From Latilactobacillus graminis DSM 20719 (GTDB taxonomy: Bacteria > Bacillota > Bacilli > Lactobacillales > Lactobacillaceae), in contig NZ_AYZB01000006.1 of the NCBI RefSeq assembly GCF_001436415.1, forward strand, positions 1 to 64,000: a stretch of 64,000 nt of DNA, in the 5' to 3' direction. A program made the translations under genes and the position numbers. How positions within the stretch are numbered: position 1 is the first letter of the stretch; each line of letters opens with the position of its first letter. This document shows, one piece after another, positions 26,134-35,938 of the stretch. The notes under the pieces are model-generated. The model was not told where the DNA came from and searched no databases. It saw only the letters and a list, made by a program, of their open reading frames with translations.

Positions 26134-28719
26134 TTATCGATTTTCAAAAACAAGTTGTTGATCTTTTAAGTTAATTTCAACCGTTGTCCCTGGTAAGATA
26201 TGCCCTGCAATAATTTCTTTGGCTAATGGCGTTTCAATGTGACTGGTAATAAACCGCCGCAATGGCCGAGCCCCAAATGCAGGATCATAACCTTCTTGTG
26301 CCACCCATTGTTTGGCAGAATCCGAAATTGACAAGGTTAGTTCTTGATTTGTTAAACGATTCGACAAATCTTGGAGCATCTTGACTACAATCGTTTGAAT
26401 ATCATTCAAACTCAATGGTGAGAACATAATCGTATCATCAATTCGATTCAAAAATTCTGGTTTAAATTTCGTTTGAATCAAAGCTTGCACATTTTCCTTA
26501 GCCTCTTGGGAAACTTGGCCTTGTTCATCAACCCCATCAAGTAGGATTTCTGAGCCTAAGTTAGAGGTCATAATAATGATCGTATTTTTGAAATCAACGG
26601 TCCGGCCTTGCGAATCCGTTAGACGGCCGTCATCCAACACTTGTAATAAGATGTTAAAAACATCTGGATGCGCTTTTTCAATTTCGTCTAGTAAAACAAT
26701 CGTATATGGATTGCGCCGCACAGCTTCAGTTAACTGACCGCCCTCTTCATAACCAACATAGCCTGGAGCAGCCCCGACTAATCGCGAAACAGAGTATTTC
26801 TCCATATATTCACTCATATCAATGCGTACCATGTGCTTTTCAGAATCAAAGAGGTTCTCCGCTAAGGCTTTTGCTAATTCGGTTTTACCGACCCCCGTAG
26901 GCCCCAAGAAAAGAAATGACCCTAATGGCCGATCGGGATTTTGGAGTCCTGCTCTTGAACGTAGAACAGCGTCTGTCACTGCATTTACTGCCTGATCTTG
27001 ACCAATAACCCGTTCGTGCAAAACATCTGCTAGTTGCAGTAATTTTTGCCGATCACCAGCCACTAATTTCGCGACCGGAATTCCGGTTTGTGAACTAACA
27101 ACGGTCGCAATTTCATTTTCAGTTACGGATTCTTGAACCATCCAGTCTTCAGGTTTCTCCGCTTTTTCAAGATTAGCGAGATCTTCTTCTAACTGTGGAA
27201 TCGTTCCATGTTGTAATTTTGCCGCAGTTTCTAAGTCATAATTACCTTGCGCTTCTTCTAATTGCCGTTTAGCAGCATCAATTTCAGCTTTCTTATCATT
27301 AATATGGTTAAGATCTTCTTTTTCAGTTTCCCAACGTAGCTTTAAGCTGTTGGTTGTTTCACGTAAATCAGCCAATTGCTTTTGCGTCTCTGCTAAACGC
27401 TTTTGTGAGGCAGGATCAGTTTCTTTCTTTAAGGCTGCTTCTTCAATCTCCAGTTGCATCAATTGACGCGTTGCTTGATCTAATTCTGTTGGTTGTGAAT
27501 TCATCTCAACATTAATATTGGCACTTGCCTCATCAACCAAATCAATTGCCTTATCCGGCAAGAAACGATCAGTAATGTACCGATTAGATAGCGTCGCCGC
27601 TGCGACTAAAGCATTGTCGTGAATGCGAACACCATGGAAAATTTCAAAGCGCTCCTTTAACCCCCGCAAAATGCTAATGGTATCTTCCACGGATGGCTCT
27701 TCCACCAAAACTTTTTGAAAACGCCGCTCAAGGGCTTTATCTTTTTCAATATTCTGGCGATATTCATCAAGCGTCGTGGCCCCAATCATATGGAGTTCAC
27801 CACGTGCCAACATTGGCTTCAAAAGATTACCTGCATCCATACTGCCTTCAGTCTTACCAGCGCCAACAATCGTATGAATTTCATCGATAAAGACCAGGAT
27901 CCGACCTTCACTTTTCTTTACTTCTTTCAAAACAGCCTTGAGCCGTTCTTCAAACTCACCCCGGTATTTAGCACCTGCAATTAAGGTTCCCATATCAAGA
28001 GAGATAATTGTTTTATCTTTCAAGTTATCAGGAACATCCTTACGAACAATTCGCTGAGCTAGTCCCTCGACAATTGCCGTTTTACCAACCCCGGGCTCTC
28101 CAATTAAAACCGGATTATTCTTGGTCTTACGCGATAAAATTCGGATAACATTACGAATTTCTTCATCCCGACCAATAACGGGATCCATTTCACCAGAACG
28201 GACAGCCTTAATTAAATCCGTGCCATATTTCTCAAGCGCTTGATAATTATCTTCTTGATTTTTAGACGTCACGCGCTCACCGCCACGTAAATCAGTAACC
28301 ACTTTCATTAATTTTTGTTCAGTGACATTTTGTTTTTGTAAATATTGAACTAATGCTTGATATTTTAAGCTCATCAACCCGAGAATAACTGCCTCAGTTG
28401 ATAAAAATTCATCTTGAAATTCTGTTTTATATTTTTCAGCGGCTGTAAACACCTGATATAAATTCTGTGAGATATTTTGCCCATAGTTCGTTTGGCCTTC
28501 CACGGTTGGAATCGTATCAATTTCGCGATCAATCTCAGCCTCAAGCGCATTGATATTGACACCAACTTCTTCATAAATCTGGCGACCGAGTTGTTGTGGT
28601 TGAACTAAATATTTGAAGAGATGTGGAATATCAATTTCAGTTTGATGACGCGTCATCGCAATTTTTTGCGCTTCTGCCAACGCATCTTGGACAGCTTGTG
28701 TCATTTGTTCTGGATTCAT
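26134..28719 (-). CDS. clpB: ATP-dependent chaperone ClpB
   Basis: A hexameric AAA+ disaggregase that works with DnaK to rescue aggregated proteins. The 861-residue protein has the N-domain (about 1-145), AAA1 with GEPGVGKT (about 208-215) and [15 protein letters not shown], the coiled-coil middle domain (about 405-530, rich in Glu/Lys/Gln) and AAA2 with GPTGVGKT (about 610-617). The middle domain distinguishes it from ClpC, ClpE and ClpL. An ATG abutting the AAAGGA ribosome binding site was passed over for MNPEQM nine bases away. A CtsR box in the promoter points to heat-shock control. Confidence 0.97.
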   Translation of the reverse strand: MNPEQMTQAVQDALAEAQKIAMTRHQTEIDIPHLFKYLVQPQQLGRQIYEEVGVNINALEAEIDREIDTIPTVEGQTNYGQNISQNLYQVFTAAEKYKTEFQDEFLSTEAVILGLMSLKYQALVQYLQKQNVTEQKLMKVVTDLRGGERVTSKNQEDNYQALEKYGTDLIKAVRSGEMDPVIGRDEEIRNVIRILSRKTKNNPVLIGEPGVGKTAIVEGLAQRIVRKDVPDNLKDKTIISLDMGTLIAGAKYRGEFEERLKAVLKEVKKSEGRILVFIDEIHTIVGAGKTEGSMDAGNLLKPMLARGELHMIGATTLDEYRQNIEKDKALERRFQKVLVEEPSVEDTISILRGLKERFEIFHGVRIHDNALVAAATLSNRYITDRFLPDKAIDLVDEASANINVEMNSQPTELDQATRQLMQLEIEEAALKKETDPASQKRLAETQKQLADLRETTNSLKLRWETEKEDLNHINDKKAEIDAAKRQLEEAQGNYDLETAAKLQHGTIPQLEEDLANLEKAEKPEDWMVQESVTENEIATVVSSQTGIPVAKLVAGDRQKLLQLADVLHERVIGQDQAVNAVTDAVLRSRAGLQNPDRPLGSFLFLGPTGVGKTELAKALAENLFDSEKHMVRIDMSEYMEKYSVSRLVGAAPGYVGYEEGGQLTEAVRRNPYTIVLLDEIEKAHPDVFNILLQVLDDGRLTDSQGRTVDFKNTIIIMTSNLGSEILLDGVDEQGQVSQEAKENVQALIQTKFKPEFLNRIDDTIMFSPLSLNDIQTIVVKMLQDLSNRLTNQELTLSISDSAKQWVAQEGYDPAFGARPLRRFITSHIETPLAKEIIAGHILPGTTVEINLKDQQLVFENR

Positions 28720-28778
28720 AGACGTCATTCCTTTACTGGTTATTTTTAATGAATCATCAGATCACTCTGACTATCTCT

Positions 28779-28807
28779 ATAATAGTCAAAATAGGTCAAA
28801 CTTTCAA
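28779..28807 (-). promoter_or_regulatory. clpB promoter
   Basis: TTGAAA, a 17-bp spacer and TATTAT on the minus strand, about 60 bp before the clpB start. Confidence 0.7.
28784..28800. promoter_or_regulatory. CtsR operator
   Basis: AGTCAAA-ATA-GGTCAAA on the plus strand is a one-base variant of the CtsR heptad repeat (GGTCAAA, three bases, GGTCAAA). It overlaps the spacer and -10 of the clpB promoter, where CtsR binding would block polymerase. CtsR itself is not in the window. Confidence 0.85.
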
Positions 28808-28828
28808 GTAATTCGCCTATTCACTCCA

Positions 28829-28866
28829 TAAAAAAAGTGCACGAACAAATTTGCTCGTGCACGCTT
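28829..28866 (-). terminator. Terminator of the LapA-like gene
   Basis: GTGCACGA / TCGTGCAC stem with further A/T pairing and a run of seven T on the minus strand, five bases after the stop. Confidence 0.85.
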
Positions 28867-28871
28867 TAATT

Positions 28872-29276
28872 TCAGGCATTGTGATGATCACTTGTTTGTG
28901 TAATCTGATTAATTTTAGCGTGTAATTCATGTATCTGAGCTTCCTTTTCCGCTAAAAGCTTATCAACTGCTTTTTGATGCTTAACTTTTTCTGCTTCAAC
29001 GGCCGTTTTAATCGCAGTCGCCTGTTGGTCACGCAAGTCAGTTACTTCTTTAGCCATTTCTTTTTGCGCTTTTCGTTGGCTCAACGAGCTGCCAGTCGCT
29101 GCCAAAAAAGTAATAATTGCACCAATCAATAGCGATACCAAAATCACAATAATTAATGGCCACTTAACGTGCGTAAATCCAAAGTTGATTGCAACTGGTT
29201 CAACGTTTAAAATGGCAAAAACTACGATAATTAGTGCCAATATTAATACTGTAATTAATCGTCCTTGCTTTTTCAT
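28872..29276 (-). CDS. LapA-family (DUF1049) membrane protein
   Basis: A 134-residue protein with two membrane helices (about residues 6-24 and 38-62, separated by the short loop EPVAINFGFTHVKWP) and a cytoplasmic helical tail rich in Lys, Glu and Ala that is probably a coiled coil (about 68-125). This is the LapA/YciM-partner type domain. In proteobacteria LapA helps control lipopolysaccharide assembly, which cannot apply here; the Gram-positive role is unknown. It lies 12 bp downstream of the SDR gene in the rnz-SDR-lapA series. Confidence 0.78.
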   Translation of the reverse strand: MKKQGRLITVLILALIIVVFAILNVEPVAINFGFTHVKWPLIIVILVSLLIGAIITFLAATGSSLSQRKAQKEMAKEVTDLRDQQATAIKTAVEAEKVKHQKAVDKLLAEKEAQIHELHAKINQITQTSDHHNA

Positions 29277-29288
29277 TTGACCAACCTC

Positions 29289-30098
29289 CTACTTTTTATT
29301 TAATACATGACCAGCAACATAATCGCCAAGATGTGGTGCCAGTTGGTATAGCTGTGCCCCAACAGTCATCAACCACGGTGCATTAATTTCACGTCTGGTA
29401 TGGCCAATTGCATTGACAATTCGTTGGGCTAATTGATCTGGATCTAAGACAACCCAATCGACTGATTTTAAATAGTTGCCTGTTTTATCTGCAATCGCGA
29501 AAAAGTCTGTGTCAATTGGTCCGGGATTAACCGTCGTTACTTGAATTCCAAACGGTTTTAATTCTAAGCGTAACCCATTCGAATACCCGACCACCGCAAA
29601 CTTAGTTGCCGAATAGATTGCCGACTTCGGGGTTGCCATTTTACCAGCCATTGAAGCAATGTTAATAATATGACCACCACCTTGCTCAATCATCATACGG
29701 CCGAAAGCACGTGTTATATACATCAAGCCAAGTACATTGACCCGAAACATCTGTTCGACAATCGTCATCGAGGTGTCCAGGGCATTTTCAAAATGCCCAA
29801 AACCGGCTGCATTCACTAAAACATCCGGGATACCAACTTCTGCACGAATCTGCGCCACAATCGTCTCAATCGCTGTTGGATCACTGACATCCAATCGATA
29901 GGCATAGGCCGGTCGACCTGAAAGACGCTGTACCTGTTCACGGACAGCCGCTAGTTCAGCTGTTCGACGAGCCAAAACGACAATAATAGCTCCCTTACTA
30001 GCGGCTTCATAAGCAATGGCGCGCCCCAAACCAGACGAACCACCAGTAATCACTACAATTTTCTGGTTTAAATCGCGTAATGTCCTTAATTTAGTCAT
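29289..30098 (-). CDS. Short-chain dehydrogenase/reductase
   Basis: A 269-residue classical SDR oxidoreductase. The nucleotide-binding TGGSSGLGRAIA (about residues 19-30), NAAG, catalytic Ser in NIASMAG, and YSATK with Tyr and Lys are all present; the PGPIDTDFF stretch follows. A hydrophobic C-terminus resembles the DltE/YqjQ-like SDR group. The substrate is unknown. The longest frame overlaps rnz, but the ATG after GAAAGGATTGAGCAG begins four bases past the rnz stop. Co-transcription with rnz is likely and is the usual arrangement in lactobacilli. Confidence 0.87.
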   Translation of the reverse strand: MTKLRTLRDLNQKIVVITGGSSGLGRAIAYEAASKGAIIVVLARRTAELAAVREQVQRLSGRPAYAYRLDVSDPTAIETIVAQIRAEVGIPDVLVNAAGFGHFENALDTSMTIVEQMFRVNVLGLMYITRAFGRMMIEQGGGHIINIASMAGKMATPKSAIYSATKFAVVGYSNGLRLELKPFGIQVTTVNPGPIDTDFFAIADKTGNYLKSVDWVVLDPDQLAQRIVNAIGHTRREINAPWLMTVGAQLYQLAPHLGDYVAGHVLNKK

Positions 30099-30102
30099 CT
30101 GC

Positions 30103-31041
30103 TCAATCCTTTCGCCCATGAAATGGAATATCATAAATATCTAGATCACTAACAACTTTAGTGTTTTTAAAAATATTGCGGGCATCATTTTGTAACTCAC
30201 GCACAGCTTGACCAAGATAACGTGCTGAAATATGGGTCAACAACAAGCGCTTAACATGAGCTGCTTTAGCTACTTTAGCGGCATTAATATTCGTTGAATG
30301 AAAATATTGATGTGCTATTTTTTGTTCTTGTTTGCCAAATGTCCCCTCATGGACTAAAACATCCGCATTCATCGCTAATCGTTCGATTGGTGGACATTGA
30401 CGGGTATCCCCAATAATGGTAACAATCCGTCCTTTTTGAGCATGTCCAATGTAATCTTTGCCATCAATTTGGCGGCCATCCGCCAATGTGACCACTTCAC
30501 CGTTTTTAATCTTCGCATATACTGGGCCAGCTGGAATGCCAGCTGCATGTAATTTTTCAACTTGCAATTCACCTGGATGATCCTTTTCAACAATCCGGAA
30601 ACCGTAACTTGCAATCCGGTGATCCAATTTTGCGCATTCGACGTGGAACGTCCCATCATCAAGCACAACCCCCTCTTCAGGGAGCGTTACAAAATGCAGT
30701 GCGTATGTTAAATGACTCTCAGAGATTTTTAAACTCGTCCGCACATATTCTTCGGTTCCTTTGGGCCCGTAAATGGTTAATGGCTCATCCCCACCTTGAA
30801 AAGAACGGCTTGATAAAAAACCAGGTAGTCCAAATAAATGATCACCATGTAAGTGCGTTAGGAAAATTTTCTTAACCTTTCGCGGTTTTAAAGTCGTTTT
30901 TAAGATTTGATGTTGTGTTGCTTCACCAACATCAAATAGCCAAACTTCATTACGTTCATCCAATAATTTTAATGCGATACTTGTCACGTTTCGTTGTCGG
31001 GCCGGTACGCCAGCACCTGTTCCTAAAAATTCTAATTCCAT
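30103..31041 (-). CDS. rnz: Ribonuclease Z
   Basis: A metallo-beta-lactamase endonuclease that trims the 3' end of tRNA precursors lacking an encoded CCA. The 312-residue protein has the zinc-binding [13 protein letters not shown] motif (about residues 61-73), the N-terminal [19 protein letters not shown] and the late HISARYLG; the exosite arm lies around 150-190. Length is normal. It heads the rnz-SDR-lapA unit. Confidence 0.96.
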   Translation of the reverse strand: MELEFLGTGAGVPARQRNVTSIALKLLDERNEVWLFDVGEATQHQILKTTLKPRKVKKIFLTHLHGDHLFGLPGFLSSRSFQGGDEPLTIYGPKGTEEYVRTSLKISESHLTYALHFVTLPEEGVVLDDGTFHVECAKLDHRIASYGFRIVEKDHPGELQVEKLHAAGIPAGPVYAKIKNGEVVTLADGRQIDGKDYIGHAQKGRIVTIIGDTRQCPPIERLAMNADVLVHEGTFGKQEQKIAHQYFHSTNINAAKVAKAAHVKRLLLTHISARYLGQAVRELQNDARNIFKNTKVVSDLDIYDIPFHGRKD

Positions 31042-31074
31042 TTAGCTCTTCCAATCTGTCTTAAATTCAACACT

Positions 31075-33006
31075 TTATTTTGCCAACATGGCTTTAGCAA
31101 TGATTGCTGCATATTCGTTTACCCCAGCTGGGTTGGGGTGAACTTGATCTTGATAAAACCAATTATTATGCTTGGCTGCTTTTGCATGCCAATCAATAAT
31201 TGTCAAATTTGGATACCTTTTTGCTGCTGACTTAAGCGTTTGATTAACATCATTTTGCCAAGGCCGCGTTGGAACAAATACATTTAACCAGTAAACTTTT
31301 CGCTTAGGTCCAATTGCCGTCATAAATTGGGCCATTTGATCCTGAGTAAAGGCGCCATTGGTTCCTAAACTAACTAAAATACGATCACTAAGTGCTTGTT
31401 TTTGATTGTAATCTTTAATAATTTGAATACTTTGATAGAGTTGGCGCCCAACCGCCGCATCCACCAGCATATTGGGAAATATCTTTTGCAATGCTTGGCT
31501 ACCATCAAGTAATACAGAATCACCAATAGCTGTAACTGAAACATTCTGTGCCTGTTGTAATGTTGCTTGATCCAAACCATATTTTTCTAGTACCTGATTA
31601 TGTGGCTGGCTTTGTACAGTGCCTGCCGCATTTTTTTCAGTTTTATTGCTTGCTGGCTCTTTGGCTTTTTCAATCTTATTCTGTGCTTGAGCTTTGTCCA
31701 TTAAAGCAGCTTTGCGCTTTTGATTAGCCTTTTGATTTTGATTAATATTGATTGCCAATGCTGATCGATGGGTATCAGGTGCCGGTTGAAACGGCGCTTG
31801 AAAGACCCCAATTAACCCAACCAAAAAAACCAGTGTCAATCCCACAATTCGCCCTACTACATGATTCCAATGGGGACGTTGCATGAATTGCTTCATTTGT
31901 GACCACAACTGCTGATAATGATAATGAGCCAGCGGCTGTTCGATAAAACGATAAGATAACTCAGTTAACCCAAAGATAACGATAACTTCAATTACCGGAT
32001 ACAAAATCGGATGATCCGCCACATTTCTAAACAACCCCTCAAAGAAAATCATAACGGGGAATTGATACAAGTAAATGCCATAACTACGTTTCCCTAACCA
32101 ACTAAAAACTGGGTTCGTTAACAACCGATTACCGTCAGCACCTGGATGAGCTACCACAGCAACTAGGATACAAGCTAATCCGCTAAATAGGAATAAACCA
32201 CCACGATAAGTGAGGCTACTTTCGGCGTTCAACTTAACCATTAGCCAAACCAAAGCAACCACACTCACTACCCCAATCCCATCGAGTACGAGACGTTGTT
32301 TAAGTACAATCTTTTGTTTAAGTGCTGTTGACGGCCAGATAAATGCCATGGCAGCCCCCATCAAGATCGAAAAGACCCGCGTATCAGTACCATAATATAA
32401 CCGACTGGGGTCAGCATTGGGCTGATATAAAATGGCCATCCAAATCGCTGAAATAACACTTAGTCCCAATAATAATTGGGCAATCCGGCGCTTATTTTTA
32501 ACTCCAACGATTAATGCAACAATGACAAACGGCCATACGAGATAGAACTGTCCCTCAATCGATAAAGTCCATAAATGGGTAAACGGTGATTCACTATTGG
32601 CAAAGCGGTCAAAATAAGATTGGCCATGTCCAATTTGCCACCAGTTGTAGATGTACAAAAGATTGGTTACAATAATCTGATTAAGCTGATGTAGCATCTC
32701 CCGCTTAAAGAGCGTAATATAAGCACCCGTTGCAAACAACATCGTAATTAATCCTGGGTATAACCGTTTCACACGCCGGACATAAAAACTCTTTAAATTA
32801 ATCCACTGATTCTGTTCCCATTCTTGCACTAACAAATCGGTAATCAAATAGCCTGAAACCACCATGAATATTGGTACACCCAGATAACCACCGGTAAAAG
32901 TATATGGCATTAAATGATATAAAATAACGCCAATGACACCAATGGCTCGCAGCCCATCAAAACCAGTTATATAACGACTATTCTTTAAACGCTTTTTGAC
33001 CACCAT
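31075..33006 (-). CDS. oatA: Peptidoglycan O-acetyltransferase OatA-type membrane acyltransferase
   Basis: A 643-residue two-part enzyme. Residues about 1-385 are an acyltransferase-3 domain with roughly ten membrane helices (GFDGLRAIGVIGVILYHL near the start). After a Lys/Ala/Gln-rich linker (about 415-465) comes an extracellular SGNH/GDSL esterase-like domain with AIGDSVLLDG (about 490-499), SLGTNGAF and the DQVHPNPAG catalytic Asp/His. This matches OatA, which O-acetylates muramic acid and gives lysozyme resistance. Other acyltransferases share the architecture, so the exact acceptor is inferred. Confidence 0.83.
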   Translation of the reverse strand: MVVKKRLKNSRYITGFDGLRAIGVIGVILYHLMPYTFTGGYLGVPIFMVVSGYLITDLLVQEWEQNQWINLKSFYVRRVKRLYPGLITMLFATGAYITLFKREMLHQLNQIIVTNLLYIYNWWQIGHGQSYFDRFANSESPFTHLWTLSIEGQFYLVWPFVIVALIVGVKNKRRIAQLLLGLSVISAIWMAILYQPNADPSRLYYGTDTRVFSILMGAAMAFIWPSTALKQKIVLKQRLVLDGIGVVSVVALVWLMVKLNAESSLTYRGGLFLFSGLACILVAVVAHPGADGNRLLTNPVFSWLGKRSYGIYLYQFPVMIFFEGLFRNVADHPILYPVIEVIVIFGLTELSYRFIEQPLAHYHYQQLWSQMKQFMQRPHWNHVVGRIVGLTLVFLVGLIGVFQAPFQPAPDTHRSALAININQNQKANQKRKAALMDKAQAQNKIEKAKEPASNKTEKNAAGTVQSQPHNQVLEKYGLDQATLQQAQNVSVTAIGDSVLLDGSQALQKIFPNMLVDAAVGRQLYQSIQIIKDYNQKQALSDRILVSLGTNGAFTQDQMAQFMTAIGPKRKVYWLNVFVPTRPWQNDVNQTLKSAAKRYPNLTIIDWHAKAAKHNNWFYQDQVHPNPAGVNEYAAIIAKAMLAK

Positions 33007-33039
33007 TTTTCCAACCCACTCTACATTCTAATAACTGTC

Positions 33040-33068
33040 ATTATAACAATTTTTTAATGATGTGCCTA
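33040..33068 (-). promoter_or_regulatory. Promoter of oatA
   Basis: TAGGCA, a 17-bp spacer and a consensus TATAAT with an extended TG on the minus strand, about 35 bp before the start codon. Confidence 0.75.
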
Positions 33069-33100
33069 TCCTAAAACACGTTGATTTGAGCAGCACTATC

Positions 33101-33139
33101 GAAAAAGGAAGCATTCAAAATTGAATGGCTTCCTTTTTG
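33101..33139. terminator. Terminator of obg
   Basis: GAAAAAGGAAGC / GCTTCCTTTTT arms with an inner ATTCAA / TTGAAT stem, lying nine bases after the obg stop. T-runs are present on both strands. Confidence 0.88.
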
Positions 33140-33147
33140 CAGATCTA

Positions 33148-34440
33148 TTATTCGACAAATTCAAATGTGAAATTATCAATCGCAACTAAATCACCGTTGT
33201 GAGCACCTGCTTCGCGTAAAGCAGCATCAATCCCCATTGAACGTAATTGACGGGCAAAGCGCATCACTCCATCTTGATGATCTAAATTGCTCATCTTGAA
33301 GCGCTTTTCAATTTTTTCACCAGAAATAACGAAAGTCCCGTATTCATCTTGCTCAATACTAAAGGCTGGTTCTTCTGCTTGATATTGATAACGCTTATGC
33401 GTTTGAACTTCTTCAACATCACCCATTGGAAACTCAGGGGTTGCCGCCAATAAATCGGCAGTTTTATTCATCAATGGTTGAACCCCTTGATGTGTAATAC
33501 TTGAAATCTCAAAAATCTCATGCGTATCGCCAATCGCAGCTAATTTTTGCTTAAATTCAGCTAATAATTCAGTTGAGCCTGGTAAGTCCATCTTAGTCGC
33601 CACAATGATTTGTGGCCGTTCTAAAATTTTGGCATCATATGATTCTAATTCGTGATTAATCTGTTGATAATCCTCAAACGGATTACGCCCCGTTTGTTCA
33701 TCCATTTCAACTAAATGTAAAACAACGCGGGTCCGTTCAACATGTCGCAAGAATTGAATTCCCAAACCGACACCATCTGAAGCTCCTTCAATTAAGCCAG
33801 GTAAATCAGCTAAGACAAAGTCACGCCCATCATCAAGCTGCACCATCCCCAAATTAGGGACCAAAGTTGTGAATTGATAACTGGCAATTTTGGGTTTGGC
33901 ACTTGTCACGACTGATAAGAGTGTCGACTTCCCGACTGATGGAAAGCCAACAAGTCCAACATCTGCGAGTACTTTTAATTCGAGTTGAATACTCCGCTCT
34001 TCACCAGGTTCACCATTTTCGGCAACTTCTGGAGCACTATTGCGGGCATTAGCAAAATGCATGTTGCCACGACCACCACGGCCCCCCTTAGCAATCACTA
34101 ATTGTTGCCCATCTTCGGTTAAATCTCCGAGTAACTCATTAGTATCAGCATCTCGTACTGTTGTACCAGGTGGTACTTGCACAAATGTGTCCTCAGCCCC
34201 GTGACCATACATTTGTTTATTTTGACCATTCCCGCCACTATTAGCTTTAAAGTGATGCCGGTAACGGAAATCCATCAACGTCCGCAGACCTTCATCAACA
34301 ACTAAAATGACACTTCCACCGTGACCACCGTCGCCGCCGGCTGGTCCACCAAGCGGAACAAACTTTTCACGCCGAAATGCAACTGCACCGTCGCCGCCCT
34401 TACCGGCCTTCACATCAATTTTAACTTGATCTACAAACAT
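33148..34440 (-). CDS. obg: GTPase ObgE/CgtA
   Basis: An essential GTPase linked to 50S maturation, stress and sporulation control. The 430-residue protein has the glycine-rich Obg fold (about residues 1-158, with many GG pairs such as [12 protein letters not shown]), the G domain with GFPSVGKST (about 165-173), [14 protein letters not shown], and the C-terminal OCT domain (about 345-425). The longest frame adds six residues; GAAGGAG upstream selects MFVDQVKID. Confidence 0.97.
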   Translation of the reverse strand: MFVDQVKIDVKAGKGGDGAVAFRREKFVPLGGPAGGDGGHGGSVILVVDEGLRTLMDFRYRHHFKANSGGNGQNKQMYGHGAEDTFVQVPPGTTVRDADTNELLGDLTEDGQQLVIAKGGRGGRGNMHFANARNSAPEVAENGEPGEERSIQLELKVLADVGLVGFPSVGKSTLLSVVTSAKPKIASYQFTTLVPNLGMVQLDDGRDFVLADLPGLIEGASDGVGLGIQFLRHVERTRVVLHLVEMDEQTGRNPFEDYQQINHELESYDAKILERPQIIVATKMDLPGSTELLAEFKQKLAAIGDTHEIFEISSITHQGVQPLMNKTADLLAATPEFPMGDVEEVQTHKRYQYQAEEPAFSIEQDEYGTFVISGEKIEKRFKMSNLDHQDGVMRFARQLRSMGIDAALREAGAHNGDLVAIDNFTFEFVE

Positions 34441-34546
34441 ATATAGACTCCTTCTCATCGTTAAACAGTACCTTCTATAATAACGAAAAAAAAACTAAAA
34501 GTAAACAAATACCTAGTCGGACAATTGAAATAACCTGATAGCTACC

Positions 34547-34580
34547 AAAAAAGCACTGATCCATGAACTAAATCAATGCT
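34547..34580 (-). terminator. Terminator of the mupG-like gene
   Basis: AGCA(T)TGAT / ATCA(G)TGCT stem with six T on the minus strand, 12 bp past the stop. Confidence 0.7.
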
Positions 34581-34592
34581 CATCAAGCCGTT

Positions 34593-35687
34593 TTAGTTAC
34601 TTGCTGGGACCAATTTGAATTGACTCCATGGTTTTAAGTGACTCAATAGGAATTGTTCTGTTGGAGCAATATGCCCGACAACATTCACGCGTCCATCATT
34701 TGGCATGGCTTGTAAGGCAATTTGTGTTTCACCCTTATATTGACCGTACCCTTCATTATCAATTAAGATGTCGCCACGTTGGATATCGATAGTATTGTGT
34801 GCTGGAAACGGTAAATCCTTGTATGTTACCCGGGTCATAGTTGAACGTAAAATGTAGTCTGAGCGATCTCCACGATAACTGTGTAAACTCTCAAAAAGCA
34901 CTTGACGTTCATCGGCTGTAATATCGGCAGCGACTTCAATCGATACTTCTGGAAATTCCGCGGTAAAGACATCGTGCATAGTCTTCAATTCAGCTTCCGA
35001 AGCGTAAGCGTTCCCAACAATCAAGTCATCAATGTTATCCATTAAAATATAGTGTTTCATCTGTGTCGCTAATGGCAAATCACGATCGACTTCCATGGTT
35101 GGTAATCCATCTTGAGTTGGCCATGGTCCGAAAGTCGCTTCGTGTGAATTAACAAATGCGGCCGTATTTAACTGGTATTGAGCAAATTGCGCCGTACATT
35201 GTTTGAAGAAAGTTTCGCCTAATCCAGAGAAACGATGTGGATAGAAGTTATGACACCCCAGTAAGTTGGCCCGTTTAGGTGAATAACTCATAATATTATC
35301 CACATAGCTCGTCCCTTGACTCATATTTATTTCAATTTTTAAATCATAAGGGTTTCGGGTCATCTGTGCTTCTTCTTGGCCGGTAAAACCATTATCCAAC
35401 CGGATACCCCAAGCACCAAGCTGATGGAAAAAACTTAAATCATCATATGAAATTCCCAGTTGTTTAAACAAACCTGGATTAATATCAATCATAACTTGCA
35501 TGCCAAGCTGATTGGCATGTGCGACGACCCGTTTAAAGTTACTTAACACAGCTTCTTGATCGCCAGAAACTTCCAATAGTGATGTAAATACCCGTTGAAA
35601 TCCGTAATGCCGGGCCAAATCTAAATACGCCGCATCTTCTTCAAAAGTTGATCGTTCTGGATAAATTGAAACGCCTAATTTTCCCAT
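34593..35687 (-). CDS. mupG: DUF871 / MupG-family 6-phospho-N-acetylmuramidase candidate
   Basis: A 364-residue cytoplasmic protein with an N-terminal TIM barrel (about 1-235: LGVSIYPERSTFEEDAAYLDLA, MQVMIDINPG, GIRLDNGF, CHNFYPHRFSGL) and a smaller C-terminal beta-domain (about 245-360). In Staphylococcus aureus MupG cleaves MurNAc-6-phosphate-GlcNAc during cell-wall sugar recovery. No MurQ or muropeptide PTS genes are adjacent; instead it is divergent from the fructose operon, so a different phospho-disaccharide substrate is possible. The ATG follows AGGAGGCATAATCC. A hairpin touches the ribosome binding site. Confidence 0.75.
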   Translation of the reverse strand: MGKLGVSIYPERSTFEEDAAYLDLARHYGFQRVFTSLLEVSGDQEAVLSNFKRVVAHANQLGMQVMIDINPGLFKQLGISYDDLSFFHQLGAWGIRLDNGFTGQEEAQMTRNPYDLKIEINMSQGTSYVDNIMSYSPKRANLLGCHNFYPHRFSGLGETFFKQCTAQFAQYQLNTAAFVNSHEATFGPWPTQDGLPTMEVDRDLPLATQMKHYILMDNIDDLIVGNAYASEAELKTMHDVFTAEFPEVSIEVAADITADERQVLFESLHSYRGDRSDYILRSTMTRVTYKDLPFPAHNTIDIQRGDILIDNEGYGQYKGETQIALQAMPNDGRVNVVGHIAPTEQFLLSHLKPWSQFKLVPASN

Positions 35688-35699
35688 GGATTATGCCTC

Positions 35700-35735
35700 C
35701 TAATAATTGGGCTATACCGCCCTATAACTTATTAG
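35700..35735 (-). repeat. Hairpin at the mupG ribosome binding site
   Basis: Nested inverted repeat: outer CTAATAA (35700-35706) with TTATTAG (35729-35735), inner GGGC (35709-35712) with GCCC (35719-35722). On the minus strand the outer 3' arm ends in the first bases of AGGAGG, so the folded leader could limit ribosome access. Confidence 0.55.
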
Positions 35736-35851
35736 TCTAGCATAATTTTTTTACTTTTGAAAACCCCTACATTGTCTTTAAACTGGTCTATCGCTCGCAA
35801 TGTTTATTTCTTACTGACGACTATGCCTATCTTTTTTTCGGTCTATATCAA

Positions 35852-35901
35852 TTTTTGATGGATTTTGAATGTTTTTGGAATATTTTGATTGATTTATTTT
35901 G
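35852..35901 (+). promoter_or_regulatory. Helically phased TTTTG array upstream of fruR
   Basis: TTTTG begins at 35853, 35863, 35873 and 35883, exactly ten bases apart, with a fifth copy at 35897. Each 10-base unit has the form WTTTTGRWKK-like. The array ends on top of the predicted -35, so it is a plausible operator array for the DeoR-type FruR or a curved-DNA activator. Confidence 0.6.
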
Positions 35902-35917
35902 GAAACGATGCCATAAT
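35889..35917 (+). promoter_or_regulatory. fruRKA promoter
   Basis: TTGATT (35889-35894), a 17-bp spacer and CATAAT (35912-35917), giving a leader of only about 15 nt before the fruR start. Confidence 0.65.
35900..35913 (+). promoter_or_regulatory. Candidate CcpA (cre) site
   Basis: TGGAAACGATGCCA is a palindromic near-match to the cre consensus TGWNANCGNTNWCA, located between -35 and -10 of the fru promoter, where CcpA binding would repress. Two W positions deviate, so it is a candidate only. Confidence 0.5.
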
Positions 35918-35938
35918 AAAATTACGGAGGTTTTGGCG

